Assembly: GCF_002115745.1 (NCBI RefSeq)
Contig: NZ_JFKB01000006.1
Coordinates: forward strand, 235,696-299,695
DNA length: 64,000 nt
Direction of reading: 5' to 3'
From: Thalassospira alkalitolerans
GTDB taxonomy: Bacteria > Pseudomonadota > Alphaproteobacteria > Rhodospirillales > Thalassospiraceae
Position numbers and translations under genes: made by a program. The notes under the pieces were generated by a model that saw only the letters and a program-made list of their open reading frames with translations, was not told the DNA's origin and ran no database searches. This document shows, piece by piece, positions 16,994-25,160 of this stretch (its first letter is position 1; each line of letters begins with the position of its first letter).

Positions 16994-17815
16994 ATGACGA
17001 TTGCCCTTCCGGCCGATGCCAGCGCCCTTGAAAACGGGCTGATTGAAATTGCGCGCCGTGCCGGTGCTGCGATGATGGAAATCTATCAAACCGATTTCGA
17101 AATCCGCTCGAAAGACGATGCATCGCCGGTGACAGAGGCCGATGACGCCGCCGAGGCGATCATCCTGCCGGGGCTTCGCGCCCTGACCCCGGATGTCAAA
17201 ATCGTGTCCGAGGAAAGTGCCGCTGCGGGCGATATTCCTGATGTTGATGGCGATACTGATTTCTTCTGGCTGGTCGATCCGCTGGACGGAACCAAGGAAT
17301 TCATCAAACGCAACGGCGAATTCACGGTTAATATCGCCCTGATTTCCAAAGGCAGCCCGGTTTTGGGCGTGGTTTACGCCCCGGCGATTGAAAAGCTTTA
17401 TTACGGCGGGCCGGATGGCGCCAAACTGATTGATGGCAAGGGCGATGTTGATGACACCACACGGGACATCACCGTGCGCAACATGCCCGAAGATGGCGTT
17501 GTGGTTGTCGGATCACGGTCACATGGCGATCCCGAAGCCATGAAAGCCTTTTTGGGCGATCTTGCGGTCAAGGAACTGCGCCCGGCGGGAAGCTCGCTTA
17601 AACTTTGCCTGATCGCCGAGGGCGTCGCCGACCTTTACCCCCGCCTTGGCCCAACCATGGAATGGGATATTGGCGCCGGTCACGCGGTTTTGGCCGCGGC
17701 CGGGGGTGTTGTTGAAAACATGGATGGGACTCGGTTTGCCTATGGCAAGGCTGATTTCCGCAATCCGTTCTTCATTGCGCGCAGCCCGTCGGTACCGGTA
17801 AAATACCAAAGCTGA
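16994..17815 (+). CDS. cysQ: 3'(2'),5'-bisphosphate nucleotidase
   Basis: 273 residues of the inositol monophosphatase superfamily. Motifs: VSEES (E73, E74), DPLDGTKEF (D95, D98) and WDIGAGHAVLAAAGG near residues 223-237, which complete the metal site. The FFWLVDPLDGTKEFIKRNGEFTV core is specific for CysQ, which converts 3'-phosphoadenosine 5'-phosphate to AMP and so clears the by-product of sulfate assimilation. Single gene followed by a strong intrinsic terminator. Paralogous in fold only to the phosphatase at 7490. Confidence 0.92.
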   Translation: MTIALPADASALENGLIEIARRAGAAMMEIYQTDFEIRSKDDASPVTEADDAAEAIILPGLRALTPDVKIVSEESAAAGDIPDVDGDTDFFWLVDPLDGTKEFIKRNGEFTVNIALISKGSPVLGVVYAPAIEKLYYGGPDGAKLIDGKGDVDDTTRDITVRNMPEDGVVVVGSRSHGDPEAMKAFLGDLAVKELRPAGSSLKLCLIAEGVADLYPRLGPTMEWDIGAGHAVLAAAGGVVENMDGTRFAYGKADFRNPFFIARSPSVPVKYQS

Positions 17816-17858
17816 TCTACCGCGCAGCGGTACGAAAAACGAATTCCAAAGCAATCCT

Positions 17859-17907
17859 AGCGGCTTGTCGTTTGTGCATCGCAACAAAGGCAAGCCGCTC
17901 TGTTTTT
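17859..17907 (+). terminator. Intrinsic terminator after cysQ
   Basis: Perfect 9-bp stem AGCGGCTTG (17859-17867) with CAAGCCGCT (17891-17899), with additional TTTGT/ACAAA pairing inside the loop, followed by CTGTTTTT. Lies 44 bp after the cysQ stop. Confidence 0.85.
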
Positions 17908-17943
17908 CCGGCCTTTCTTTAACCGTTACAAACCGCAGTTTCC

Positions 17944-17972
17944 TTGACATTTCGGGTAATTTCGGCTATAAG
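17944..17972 (+). promoter_or_regulatory. Near-consensus sigma-70 promoter
   Basis: TTGACA at 17944-17949 and TATAAG at 17967-17972 with a 17-bp spacer; predicted transcription start about 17979. This is the strongest housekeeping promoter seen in the window and it does not lie directly in front of a coding region: the next start codon is about 290 bp away, and hairpins and a terminator-like stem intervene. Confidence 0.8.
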
Positions 17973-17978
17973 AAAGTC

Positions 17979-18120
17979 ATCGCCACACAGTGATGTTGGT
18001 GACGTAAATAGCCGCCGGAATAACGGCGACGCGGTCCGGGTCACTACTGCAGAGCGACCACCGGACTAGAGCGTAAAATGGAGCCGCCATCTTTTATGGC
18101 GGCTCTGCGCTGTTTGGTTC
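17979..18120 (+). ncRNA. Candidate structured small RNA (unrecognised)
   Basis: Begins at the predicted start of a near-consensus promoter and ends at a hairpin terminator. Internal pairs: CGCCG (18013-18017) with CGGCG (18024-18028), loop GAATAA; GTCCGG (18034-18039) with CCGGAC (18061-18066), enclosing a GTC/GAC stem; terminal hairpin GAGCCGCCAT (18081-18090) with ATGGCGGCTC (18096-18105). No start codon with a ribosome-binding site is apparent. It does not match the 6S, SRP, RNase P, tmRNA or riboswitch consensus features I know. Alternatives: a leader or attenuator of tsaC, which begins about 150 bp further on. Confidence 0.55.
18081..18120 (+). terminator. Terminator-like hairpin ending the candidate RNA
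   Basis: Perfect 10-bp stem GAGCCGCCAT/ATGGCGGCTC with a 5-base loop, followed by TGCGCTGTTTGGTT. The U-tract is weak, so readthrough into tsaC is possible. Confidence 0.6.
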
Positions 18121-18267
18121 AGATCAAAATTTCCCCCGCCCTTTCTCTGTTCATCTCGCATCAGGAACATCATTCAATTCTATTTGCACACCAAAAGTCC
18201 TTATCCTTCATGCTTGTCATCAGGCCGTATCGTCGCTAGGTATTTCAGGTGACTGCATTTTTTTAAG

Positions 18268-19281
18268 ATGGAACGCTTGATGTCCCCGGCTTTGACGATC
18301 CGCCCCTATTCCGAAGGTGCCCTGACACAGGCCGCAGCAAAATTGCGCGCCGGCGAGCTTGTCGCCTTTCCGACCGAAACGGTTTATGGCCTTGGGGCGG
18401 ATGCGACAAATGATGATGCGGTGGCGGGCATTTTTAGCGCCAAACAACGGCCAAGCTTTAATCCGCTGATCAGCCACTTTCCCGACCGTGACGCGGCGGC
18501 AAAACATGCGGTATTTGATGCCCGTGCCGATAAACTGGCGGCGGCATTTTGGCCCGGTGCATTAACACTTGTGTTGCCCAAACGCGATGACAGCACGGTT
18601 TCCCAACTGACCACCGCCGGGTTGCCCAGTATTGCGGTGCGTGTTCCGGCCCATGACATGGCGCGCGCCTTGTTGCGTGCCGTCGGTCGCCCGATTGCCG
18701 CCCCCTCGGCCAACCGATCCGGCCGCATCAGCCCGACAACCGCCGCCCATGTGGCAGCATCCCTTGGCAATGCCATCGGCATGATTTTGGATGGCGGGCC
18801 ATGCGGGGTCGGGCTTGAAAGTACGGTGATTGATTTAACCACCGATCAGGTGGTGATGTTGCGACCCGGTGGCATTACCGGTGATCAGGTGGCCGAAATT
18901 CTCGGCACCGATGTTGTCATGGCAGAAACCGATGATACCGCGCCCAAAAGCCCCGGCATGATGACCAGCCATTATGCGCCGGGCCTGCCGGTCCGCCTGA
19001 ATGCGACCGCGCCTGACACCGAAAAATACGGCCATGAAATCCTGCTGGCATTTGGTCCTGATTGCGTGACCAAGGGATTTGATAAAGTCCTGTGGTTATC
19101 AAAAACCGGCAATGACCGCGAAGCCGCAGCCAATCTGTTTGCCAAATTGCACGAAGCCGATCAGCCGCGTTTTGATGGCATTGCCATTGCGCCGATCCCC
19201 GATACCGGCCTTGGACTTGCGATCAATGACCGGATGAAACGCGCCAGTGCGCCGCGCGCGCCAGTCCAATCCAATCCATAA
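18268..19281 (+). CDS. tsaC: L-threonylcarbamoyladenylate synthase (Sua5/YwlC long form)
   Basis: 337 residues. N-terminal YrdC domain with the diagnostic KLRAGELVAFPTETVYGLGA (about 28-47, quoted here as VAFPTETVYGLGADA), FNPLISHF, and PSANRSGRISPT; C-terminal Sua5 domain after about residue 215 with SPGMMTSHYAPG linker. The enzyme makes threonylcarbamoyl-AMP from Thr, bicarbonate and ATP for the t6A37 modification of ANN-decoding tRNAs. ATG 18268 used; ATG 18280 (MSPALTIRPY) is about equally likely. A 22-bp gap separates it from the FAD-dehydrogenase gene, probably one transcript. Confidence 0.9.
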   Translation: MERLMSPALTIRPYSEGALTQAAAKLRAGELVAFPTETVYGLGADATNDDAVAGIFSAKQRPSFNPLISHFPDRDAAAKHAVFDARADKLAAAFWPGALTLVLPKRDDSTVSQLTTAGLPSIAVRVPAHDMARALLRAVGRPIAAPSANRSGRISPTTAAHVAASLGNAIGMILDGGPCGVGLESTVIDLTTDQVVMLRPGGITGDQVAEILGTDVVMAETDDTAPKSPGMMTSHYAPGLPVRLNATAPDTEKYGHEILLAFGPDCVTKGFDKVLWLSKTGNDREAAANLFAKLHEADQPRFDGIAIAPIPDTGLGLAINDRMKRASAPRAPVQSNP

Positions 19282-19303
19282 CCCCAATCTGAGCGGAAAC
19301 CCC

Positions 19304-20719
19304 ATGCCCATCCTGCCCGCCACCGCGATCAAGGAACTTCAGGATGCCCTTGGCCCCAAGGGCTGGAGCATGGAAACCGGTATTCTGGCGACCCATAACA
19401 CCGAAGCACGCGGCAAGTTTACCGGCGATGCGGGCATGGTTTTGTTTCCAGCCAATACCGATGAAGTCGCCAAATGCGTTGTCATCTGCGCGGCACATGG
19501 CATTGCGATTGTCCCGCAAGGCGGCAATACCGGGCGATGCGGCGGGGCGGTTGCCAATGGGGCGGAAGTTATCCTGAACCTGAAACGCATGAACCGGATC
19601 ATCGAAATTGATGCCCGCGATTTCACCGCCACGGTCGAGGCCGGTGCGATCCTGAAAACCATTCAGGACGGCGCGCGTGATCGCGATCTTTTATTCCCGC
19701 TCAGCCTGGGTGCCGAGGGAAGCTGTCAGATTGGCGGCAACCTTGCGACCAATGCCGGCGGGCTTAACGTGATCCGTTATGGCAATACCCGCGATCTGGT
19801 GCTGGGGCTTGAAGTCGTCCTGCCCGATGGCAGTGTCTGGAACGGCTTATCGAAATTGCGCAAGGATAATACCGGCTATGATTTGCGCGATCTGTTTATC
19901 GGGGCTGAAGGCACGCTTGGCATTATCACCAAGGCAACACTGAAACTGTTTCCCCGACCCAAACATATCGCCACCGCCTGGGTTGCCGTGCCCACACCTG
20001 ATGCCGCGCTTGACCTTTTGGCACTGGCACGACGCGAAACCGGCGATGGCATTGCCGCGTTCGAACTGATTTGCGGCTTTGCCCATGACATGACGGTGGC
20101 GCATTTACCGGGGCTTTTGGCGCCGCTTTCGGCCCCTGCCGATTGGTATGTCCTGATCGAGCTGACATCACCCCGGCCCAAAGATGATCTGGATGCCGTT
20201 CTGACCGGGCTTTTGGCAACCGCCCTTGAAAACGGGCTTGCCAGCGACGCAACATTGGCGCAATCCGAGGCTCAGCGCGCCAACCTTTGGGCGATCCGCG
20301 AAGGCATTCCCGAGGCGCAAGGATTTGAAGGGGGCAGCATCAAACATGACGTTTCCGTGCCGGTGTCCAAAGTACCAGAACTTCTGGTGCGCGGAATATC
20401 CGCCGCTGGTGATTTGATCCCGGGCATTCGTCCCTGCCCGTTTGGTCATGTTGGTGATGGCAATATCCATTTCAATTTCACCCAGCCGCTTAAGATGGAA
20501 AAGGATGCCTATCTTGCCTGTTGGGAAACCCTGAACCGTTTGATCCACGATATTGTTGCCGATCTTGGCGGATCGATCAGTGCCGAACATGGCATTGGCA
20601 AGCTGAAACTTGATGAACTGGCCCGCTATGCATCCCCGGAAAAACTGAAACTGCTCCGCGCCATCAAGGGCGCGATTGATCCCGATGGAATGCTAAATCC
20701 TGGCAAGATCGTGAAATAG
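19304..20719 (+). CDS. FAD-binding oxidoreductase, D-2-hydroxyacid (2-hydroxyglutarate/lactate) dehydrogenase type
   Basis: 471 residues from ATG 19304, preceded by GAGCGGAA. N-terminal PCMH FAD domain with IVPQGGNTGRCGGAV, LGAEGSCQIGGNLATNAGG and GAEGTLGIITKATLKLFPRP; C-terminal FAD-oxidase domain with HVGDGNIHFNF and GSISAEHGIGKLK, whose His residues bind the metal and substrate carboxylate. This is the GlcD/D2HGDH-like family; D-2-hydroxyglutarate is a common substrate of such alphaproteobacterial single-gene forms (linked to SerA activity), D-lactate is an alternative. Soluble, electrons probably passed to ETF or a quinone. Confidence 0.86.
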   Translation: MPILPATAIKELQDALGPKGWSMETGILATHNTEARGKFTGDAGMVLFPANTDEVAKCVVICAAHGIAIVPQGGNTGRCGGAVANGAEVILNLKRMNRIIEIDARDFTATVEAGAILKTIQDGARDRDLLFPLSLGAEGSCQIGGNLATNAGGLNVIRYGNTRDLVLGLEVVLPDGSVWNGLSKLRKDNTGYDLRDLFIGAEGTLGIITKATLKLFPRPKHIATAWVAVPTPDAALDLLALARRETGDGIAAFELICGFAHDMTVAHLPGLLAPLSAPADWYVLIELTSPRPKDDLDAVLTGLLATALENGLASDATLAQSEAQRANLWAIREGIPEAQGFEGGSIKHDVSVPVSKVPELLVRGISAAGDLIPGIRPCPFGHVGDGNIHFNFTQPLKMEKDAYLACWETLNRLIHDIVADLGGSISAEHGIGKLKLDELARYASPEKLKLLRAIKGAIDPDGMLNPGKIVK

Positions 20720-20757
20720 CCCCAATAGTCAGCGACCCCATCCCCAAAAGGTCCGCG

Positions 20758-21507
20758 ATGTTTTCGATTGATACCTATGATCCGCTCAACGTTCCCAAGG
20801 CCATTGGGGATGATATCTGGATCATTGACGGCCCTGTGATCGGATTTCAGTATCTTGACATGAAACTGCCGTTTCCGACCCGGATGACGATCATCCGGCT
20901 GGCATCAGGCAAGCTGTTTATCCATTCACCGATCCGTTTGACGCCGGAGCTCAAGGCCAGTGTTGATAAGCTGGGCGAGGTTGCCTGTCTGATTGCGCCC
21001 AACACCATCTATTATGCCGGGGTGCCTGAATGGCAGGCGGCCTATCCGACGGCGCAAAGTTTCTGTGCGCCCGGTGTGATCAAGCGGGCGAAATCGATCG
21101 GCACGGCAGTATCGTTTGATGCCGAACTTGCCGACAGTGCCGAACCGGAATGGGCGGATGAAATCAAACAGGTGATGGTGCGCGGCGGTTATTTGTCCGA
21201 GGCGGTGTTTTACCATCCGAAATCAAACACCCTGATCCTGACTGACCTGATTGAAAATTTCGAGGCCCACAAGATCAAAAGCCCGATCTGGCGCTGGCTG
21301 ATACGGATGTTTGGCTCAATGGACCCGGATGGCTGCGCGCCGCGCGATATGCGCATGACCTTTGCAGGGCACAAGGAAAGCCTGCGAAAAGCGGTCAATC
21401 AAATGATCGCATGGGCGCCGGAACGGGTGATTATCGCGCATGGCCGCTGGTATGATTACAACGGCACTGCCGAGCTTAAACGCGCATTCCGCTGGGCGAT
21501 GCGATAA
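20758..21507 (+). CDS. DUF4336 domain-containing protein
   Basis: 249 residues. The pattern [30 protein letters not shown] (core [11 protein letters not shown]), [29 protein letters not shown] and VIIAHG matches DUF4336, a degenerate metallo-beta-lactamase-like fold lacking the full His-x-His-x-Asp-His motif (here N-T-I-Y-Y replaces it), so enzymatic activity is doubtful. 38 bp after the dehydrogenase gene. The last 75 bp of this gene recur, degraded, at 23260-23333 beyond an inserted segment, together with the only apparent terminator. Confidence 0.78.
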   Translation: MFSIDTYDPLNVPKAIGDDIWIIDGPVIGFQYLDMKLPFPTRMTIIRLASGKLFIHSPIRLTPELKASVDKLGEVACLIAPNTIYYAGVPEWQAAYPTAQSFCAPGVIKRAKSIGTAVSFDAELADSAEPEWADEIKQVMVRGGYLSEAVFYHPKSNTLILTDLIENFEAHKIKSPIWRWLIRMFGSMDPDGCAPRDMRMTFAGHKESLRKAVNQMIAWAPERVIIAHGRWYDYNGTAELKRAFRWAMR

Positions 21508-21520
21508 AGCAGCAGCATTG

Positions 21521-21701
21521 CGGTCATTGCCGAAGCGATATCACCCCTGCCCCGACAGTCGCCCCAACACCAATATCCGTGAGTGCCAAACTCAACAAAG
21601 TTGACCAGCAAGCCTGGCTGACCAATCTTCTCACCAGAATTGCAGATCACAAGATTAATCGTATTGATGAACTTCTACCTTGGCATTACGCTCAAACATG
21701 A
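21521..21701 (+). pseudogene. IS66-family transposase C-terminal remnant
   Basis: In the frame ending at the TGA 21699-21701 the DNA reads [20 protein letters not shown] followed by [19 protein letters not shown], which is the conserved C-terminal tail of IS66 TnpC transposases (A-K-L-N-x-x-D-P-x-x-W-L...R-I-A-D-H...L-L-P-W). About 40 residues are clear and a further 18-20 upstream (from about 21521) are weakly alignable; the rest of the transposase and its accessory genes are missing. It sits right behind the DUF4336 stop codon, marking old IS66 insertion. Confidence 0.75.
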
Positions 21702-21709
21702 GCGTAATG
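21684..21709 (+). terminator. Hairpin overlapping the transposase stop codon
   Basis: Perfect 10-bp stem CATTACGCTC (21684-21693) with GAGCGTAATG (21700-21709), loop AAACAT. No U-tract follows (TGATATCTTC), so it may be an IS end structure rather than an efficient terminator. Confidence 0.45.
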
Positions 21710-21873
21710 TGATATCTTCAAGTCGTTGAGGGGAGGTTCGCCGTACGATCATGGGCAGAGATATGCGTATGGATTTGCAAATGGTGATTTGATTTTGCAA
21801 AATATTTATCAAAACAACCACTGAAATAAAAAATATATAATACTCCGGTATTTCCATATCAAAGGACGTCATT

Positions 21874-23112
21874 GTGAGATTCGCCTTTATTATACCAGTT
21901 TTTCTATTAATAATAATGTCATTATCTGGTTGCGCCACTCACTTCCAAAAGGGGGTAATTGCTACACGAAACGAAGATTTTGCAACTGCATTAAAAGAAT
22001 TTACTCCTCTTGCTGAACAGGGCTTTGCCGAAGCACAGAACAATCTTGGGGCGCTGTATTACGCAGGAAAAGGTGTTCCACAGGATCACAAAACTGCTCT
22101 GAAGTGGTATACCCTTGCCGCTGAACAGGGGCTTGCCGAAGCGCAAACTAATCTTGGGACAATGTATTACTTGGGACTAGGCGTAGCACAGGATTATAAG
22201 ACTGCGGTGAAGTGGCACACCCTTGCCGCTGAACAGGGGCTTGCCGAAGCGCAAACTAATCTTGGGACAATGTATTACTTGGGACTAGGCGTGTCGCTGG
22301 ATGATGAGACTGCTCTTAAGTGGTTCTCCCGCGCTGCTGAACAGGGCCATGCAAAAGCACAAAACAGTCTTGGACTGATGTATGACGACGGACGCGGTGT
22401 ACCACAGGATTATAAGACTGCTGTGAAATGGTACACCCTTGCCGCTGAACAGGGCCATGCAAAAGCACAAAACAATCTCGGGGTGATGTATGCCAACGGA
22501 GAAGGTGTTCCAAAAGATGATAAGACTGCCGTGAAGTGGTACACCCTTGCCGCTGAACAGGGGTACGCAATAGCACAAAACAATCTTGGGGCCAGGTATT
22601 ACTTCGGACTAGGTGTTCCTCAGGATGATCAGACAACTTTTAAGTGGATCTCCCTTGCCGCTGAACAGCGGCTTGCCGAGGCACAATTCAATCTTGGGAC
22701 GATGTATAACGACGGACGCGGCGTAGCACAGGATTATAAGACTACTGTGAATTGGTACACCCTTGCCGCTGAACAGGGCCATGCAAAAGCTCAAAACAAT
22801 CTTGGGAAAATGCATGAAGACGGAGAAGGCGTTCCACAAGATGATAAGACTGCCGTGAAGTGGTACTCCCTTGCCGCTGAACAGGGCCATGCAAAAGCTC
22901 AAAAAAATCTTGGATTCATGTTTGCCGACGGACGCGGCGTATCAAAAGATATCGTCTCTGCATACATGTGGCTTAATATTTCGGCATCTTTAGGGGAAGA
23001 TATTGATTCAAAATCTCGAAAAAAGGTTGAAGAATTTATGACACCTGCTGACATCTCCGCAGCACAGATACTTATGAAAGAGTGTGTTGCAAAAAACTAT
23101 AAGGGTTGCTGA
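21874..23112 (+). CDS. Sel1-repeat lipoprotein
   Basis: 412 residues starting at GTG 21874 with AAAGGACG 6 bp upstream. Signal peptide with lipobox LSGC (Cys20) and Ala at +2, predicting an outer-membrane lipoprotein. Nine Sel1-like repeats of 36 residues follow (pattern AEQG-x-A-x-AQ-x-NLG-x-MY-x-x-G-x-GV-x-x-D-x-x-T-A-x-KW), a helical solenoid for protein-protein binding. Two neighbouring repeats share 74 identical base pairs (22111-22184 and 22219-22292), evidence of recent duplication. The segment is visibly AT-richer than its surroundings, especially upstream, and lies in an inserted block behind an IS66 remnant; acquired DNA is likely. Ligand unknown. Confidence 0.85.
   Translation: MRFAFIIPVFLLIIMSLSGCATHFQKGVIATRNEDFATALKEFTPLAEQGFAEAQNNLGALYYAGKGVPQDHKTALKWYTLAAEQGLAEAQTNLGTMYYLGLGVAQDYKTAVKWHTLAAEQGLAEAQTNLGTMYYLGLGVSLDDETALKWFSRAAEQGHAKAQNSLGLMYDDGRGVPQDYKTAVKWYTLAAEQGHAKAQNNLGVMYANGEGVPKDDKTAVKWYTLAAEQGYAIAQNNLGARYYFGLGVPQDDQTTFKWISLAAEQRLAEAQFNLGTMYNDGRGVAQDYKTTVNWYTLAAEQGHAKAQNNLGKMHEDGEGVPQDDKTAVKWYSLAAEQGHAKAQKNLGFMFADGRGVSKDIVSAYMWLNISASLGEDIDSKSRKKVEEFMTPADISAAQILMKECVAKNYKGC
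22111..22292 (+). repeat. 74-bp identical direct repeats inside the Sel1 gene
   Basis: 22111-22184 and 22219-22292 are identical over 74 bp at a 108-bp period, equal to one 36-residue Sel1 unit. Other units are only partly similar, so this pair arose last and could expand or contract by recombination without frame loss. Confidence 0.85.
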
Positions 23113-23259
23113 TTTGATTTAGCCCCTCTCTGAAATGCCCATGCCCTCTTTTGACATGCCCCCAGAGCAGTCAAAGCGTGACCGCAAGCCCGAACGACCT
23201 CTCAATCACTTGGCCGTGGCTGTAGCAGATGTTTGTTGCCTCGATGGCCCCGGATGGAT

Positions 23260-23333
23260 ATACGCATGGCCGCTGGTATGATCACAACGGCACGGCCGAG
23301 ATCAAATGCGCATTCCACTGGGTCATGAAATAA
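23260..23333 (+). pseudogene. Duplicated tail of the DUF4336 gene
   Basis: Reads GRWYDHNGTAEIKCAFHWVMK and stop, against [21 protein letters not shown] at the end of the intact gene (21443-21507). At the DNA level 20 consecutive bases (CGCATGGCCGCTGGTATGAT) are identical and the rest differs at roughly one base in six. No upstream remainder of the gene is present. Followed immediately by a bidirectional terminator. Confidence 0.82.
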
Positions 23334-23363
23334 GGGGCGCGCCGATCATTGCACGCCCCTTTC
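23331..23363. terminator. Bidirectional terminator between DUF4336 tail and acid phosphatase
   Basis: Stem AGGGGCG (23333-23339) with CGCCCCT (23354-23360), followed by TTCTATC on the plus strand and by TTATTTC on the minus strand. It serves the converging acid phosphatase gene and, presumably, was the original terminator of the DUF4336 transcript. Confidence 0.7.
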
Positions 23364-23384
23364 TATCGTCAGATGTGAAAGAAA

Positions 23385-24239
23385 TTATTCTTGCGGCCCC
23401 GACCAGCTATTAAGCGCGTCAAGCTTGTCCTGACGGCGGGCTTCGGGGGATTTTTTCCAGTCATTGCCAAATGCCGAGGATTCCCATGACCCATAGGTCG
23501 GGTTCGGCAGCATGAACCAGCGTTCCCCCCAATAGGTTGCGTATTCGTCCATAACTTCGAGGCGTTCATCAATGGTGCCATCAACATCATCGGTGAAGTC
23601 GCCAAAGTTATCACCAAACAACATGATAACGCGATAATCCGCCGCCACAGCCGAACGACGGGTTGCCTTGGCGGACCCCCATTCTTCCTTTTCACCGCGC
23701 AGCATCACATGATCTGCATCGGCATAGGGGAAACCATATTGCTGAAGGTTTTTAATCGTTGCGGCTTCTTCCGGTGCCTTGCGGTTCGACACATAGAAAA
23801 CCTCAACACCCTTGGCCGCAGCCGCCTTGGTCAGTTCAAGCGCCCCCGGTGTCGGAGTTGAAATCGCATCATTAACAAATGCCGCCCAGGTTTTGGAACT
23901 ATAGGACGTATTGGCAGTGACAACCCAAGACTGATAGGCCGAGTTATCAAGAACCGTCTCATCAACATCAAGAATGATCGCGGGGGGTTTGGATGAATAA
24001 TTGCCATCCTGTTCAAGGGCGGCTGTCCAGCTGTGATCGCCAATGGCGTCATCAAGAAGGCGCGTCGCCCCGGCGTAAACAGAAATGGCCGTGGTTTTGT
24101 ATTCAACCGCGGTCTGATACCAAAGCGATGCGTTCAGGCCGTCATTCTGTGCCGGTTCCTGAGCCTGTGCGCCAAAGGCACAAAAGGCCGAGCCTGCAAG
24201 AATGGCGACAACGCCAAATGATTTCGTCGTCAACTTCAT
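23385..24239 (-). CDS. Class C (P4-type) acid phosphatase / 5'-nucleotidase
   Basis: 284 residues from ATG 24239, preceded by GGGAG; a longer frame to 24545 runs over the neighbouring terminator. Sec signal peptide with AQA cleavage near residue 27; no good lipobox. HAD catalytic motif ILDVDETVLDN (D nucleophile and D+2), FYVSNRK (motif II Ser/Asn region) and GDNFGDFTDD (motif IV) are those of the e(P4) family of secreted phosphatases that dephosphorylate nucleotides such as NMN or AMP at the cell surface or in the periplasm. W-rich C-terminus (GERWFMLPNPTYGSWE) is family-typical. Confidence 0.88.
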   Translation of the reverse strand: MKLTTKSFGVVAILAGSAFCAFGAQAQEPAQNDGLNASLWYQTAVEYKTTAISVYAGATRLLDDAIGDHSWTAALEQDGNYSSKPPAIILDVDETVLDNSAYQSWVVTANTSYSSKTWAAFVNDAISTPTPGALELTKAAAAKGVEVFYVSNRKAPEEAATIKNLQQYGFPYADADHVMLRGEKEEWGSAKATRRSAVAADYRVIMLFGDNFGDFTDDVDGTIDERLEVMDEYATYWGERWFMLPNPTYGSWESSAFGNDWKKSPEARRQDKLDALNSWSGPQE

Positions 24240-24351
24240 GTGTTTTATCTCCCTGTTTGGTTCCCGGTTCCGGCCAGTTTGCGATGATATAACCCGAAAC
24301 ATATAACCTGACTGCCCGGACAGGATGACAACAGCATGCCACCGCATCGCA

Positions 24352-24393
24352 TCAAAGAAAAAGCCTTTTCCGCGACAACGCAGAAAAAGGCTT
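24352..24393 (-). terminator. Intrinsic terminator after acylphosphatase gene
   Basis: Stem AAGCCTTTT (minus) pairs with AAAAGGCTT (24361-24369 and 24385-24393 on the plus strand) with inner GCG/CGC pairs; on the minus strand TTTTTCTTTG follows. Ends the HAD-DUF1244-acylphosphatase transcript. Confidence 0.8.
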
Positions 24394-24438
24394 AAACGGC
24401 TGATCTGAAAATGCCGTCCTAAAATCCGGCGCGTGTCC

Positions 24439-24753
24439 CTATGCGCTTGGGCGTTTTTCAAACACCTCAAAACTCTCTTCCAAACCGGGTTCTTCATGTA
24501 CACGGCTGACTTCGGCCCGCGACGGCCCGTCATGACAGGCGGCAATCATCGATTGCACGGCGGGAACCGGGCCACAAAAAACGGCCTCGACCGTGCCGTC
24601 TTTGCGATTGCGCACCCAGCCGGTCAGGCCGCGTTTTTGCGCTTCTTCCACTGTCCAGGCGCGATACCACACGCCCTGAACCCGGCCTTCGATCCGGGCA
24701 TGAACCGATATGTTTCCGGTGCCGGTTTTCGGATCAGGTTCGGTTGTGGTCAT
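24439..24753 (-). CDS. acyP: Acylphosphatase
   Basis: 104 residues. Signature RIEGRVQGVWYRAWT (about 20-34) supplies the phosphate-binding loop and catalytic Arg; GWVRNRKDGTVEAVFCG supplies the catalytic Asn. The C-terminal part is altered relative to the family (no final Y-x-x-F-x-I-R strand; instead FEVFEKRPSA). Hydrolyses acyl phosphates such as acetyl phosphate or 1,3-bisphosphoglycerate. Lies 23 bp downstream of the DUF1244 gene in the same direction. Confidence 0.88.
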   Translation of the reverse strand: MTTTEPDPKTGTGNISVHARIEGRVQGVWYRAWTVEEAQKRGLTGWVRNRKDGTVEAVFCGPVPAVQSMIAACHDGPSRAEVSRVHEEPGLEESFEVFEKRPSA

Positions 24754-24776
24754 ATCGCCATCCTTTGACCTGCCAA

Positions 24777-25160
24777 TTATTTTGCACCGGGGATTTGCGC
24801 GTGCAGATGGGCTGTATCCTGATATTTCTGTTTCTGTTCGGCACTTGCCGGGGCCTGATGATTGTCTTTCCAGTTATCATAGGTCATACCATAGACGACT
24901 TCGCGCGCACCATCATAATCCATCGCAACATCGCGTTCGCGTGCGGCGGCCAGATACCATTTGGCAAGGCAGTTGCGGCAAAAACCGGCAAGGTTCATCA
25001 GATCGATATTCTGAACATCCTTGCGATCCTGCAAGTGTTTTACCAACCCGCGAAACGCGGCGGCTTCAAGTTCAAGCCGCGTCTGGGCATCAAGCCCGGC
25101 GGCGGGCCCGGTCGCCAATGACGCCTCGGTCGACATTTCAGAACCGGCGCAATCAGACAT
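24777..25160 (-). CDS. DUF1244 family protein
   Basis: 127 residues from ATG 25160, overlapping the end of the HAD gene by 8 bp. Conserved core EAAAFRGLVKHLQDRKDVQN-IDLMNLAGFCRNCLAKWY is the DUF1244 hallmark; the FCRNCL cysteines may bind metal. Family members are small helical proteins of unknown function common in alpha- and gammaproteobacteria. A short Ser/Thr/Ala-rich N-terminus (MSDCAGSEMSTEASL) precedes the domain. Confidence 0.83.
   Translation of the reverse strand: MSDCAGSEMSTEASLATGPAAGLDAQTRLELEAAAFRGLVKHLQDRKDVQNIDLMNLAGFCRNCLAKWYLAAARERDVAMDYDGAREVVYGMTYDNWKDNHQAPASAEQKQKYQDTAHLHAQIPGAK

Noticed and set aside
17979..18120. 6S RNA, SRP RNA, tmRNA, RNase P or known riboswitch
   Set aside because: None of the conserved cores of those families is found; only generic hairpins and a terminator are visible.
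22081..22950. Regular ~108-bp periodic repeats suggesting a CRISPR array
   Set aside because: Repeats are coding, in frame, of variable similarity and correspond to Sel1 solenoid units.
23113..23259. Possible small gene between the Sel1 gene and the duplicated tail
   Set aside because: No frame has a ribosome-binding site or family resemblance; probably leftover insert DNA.
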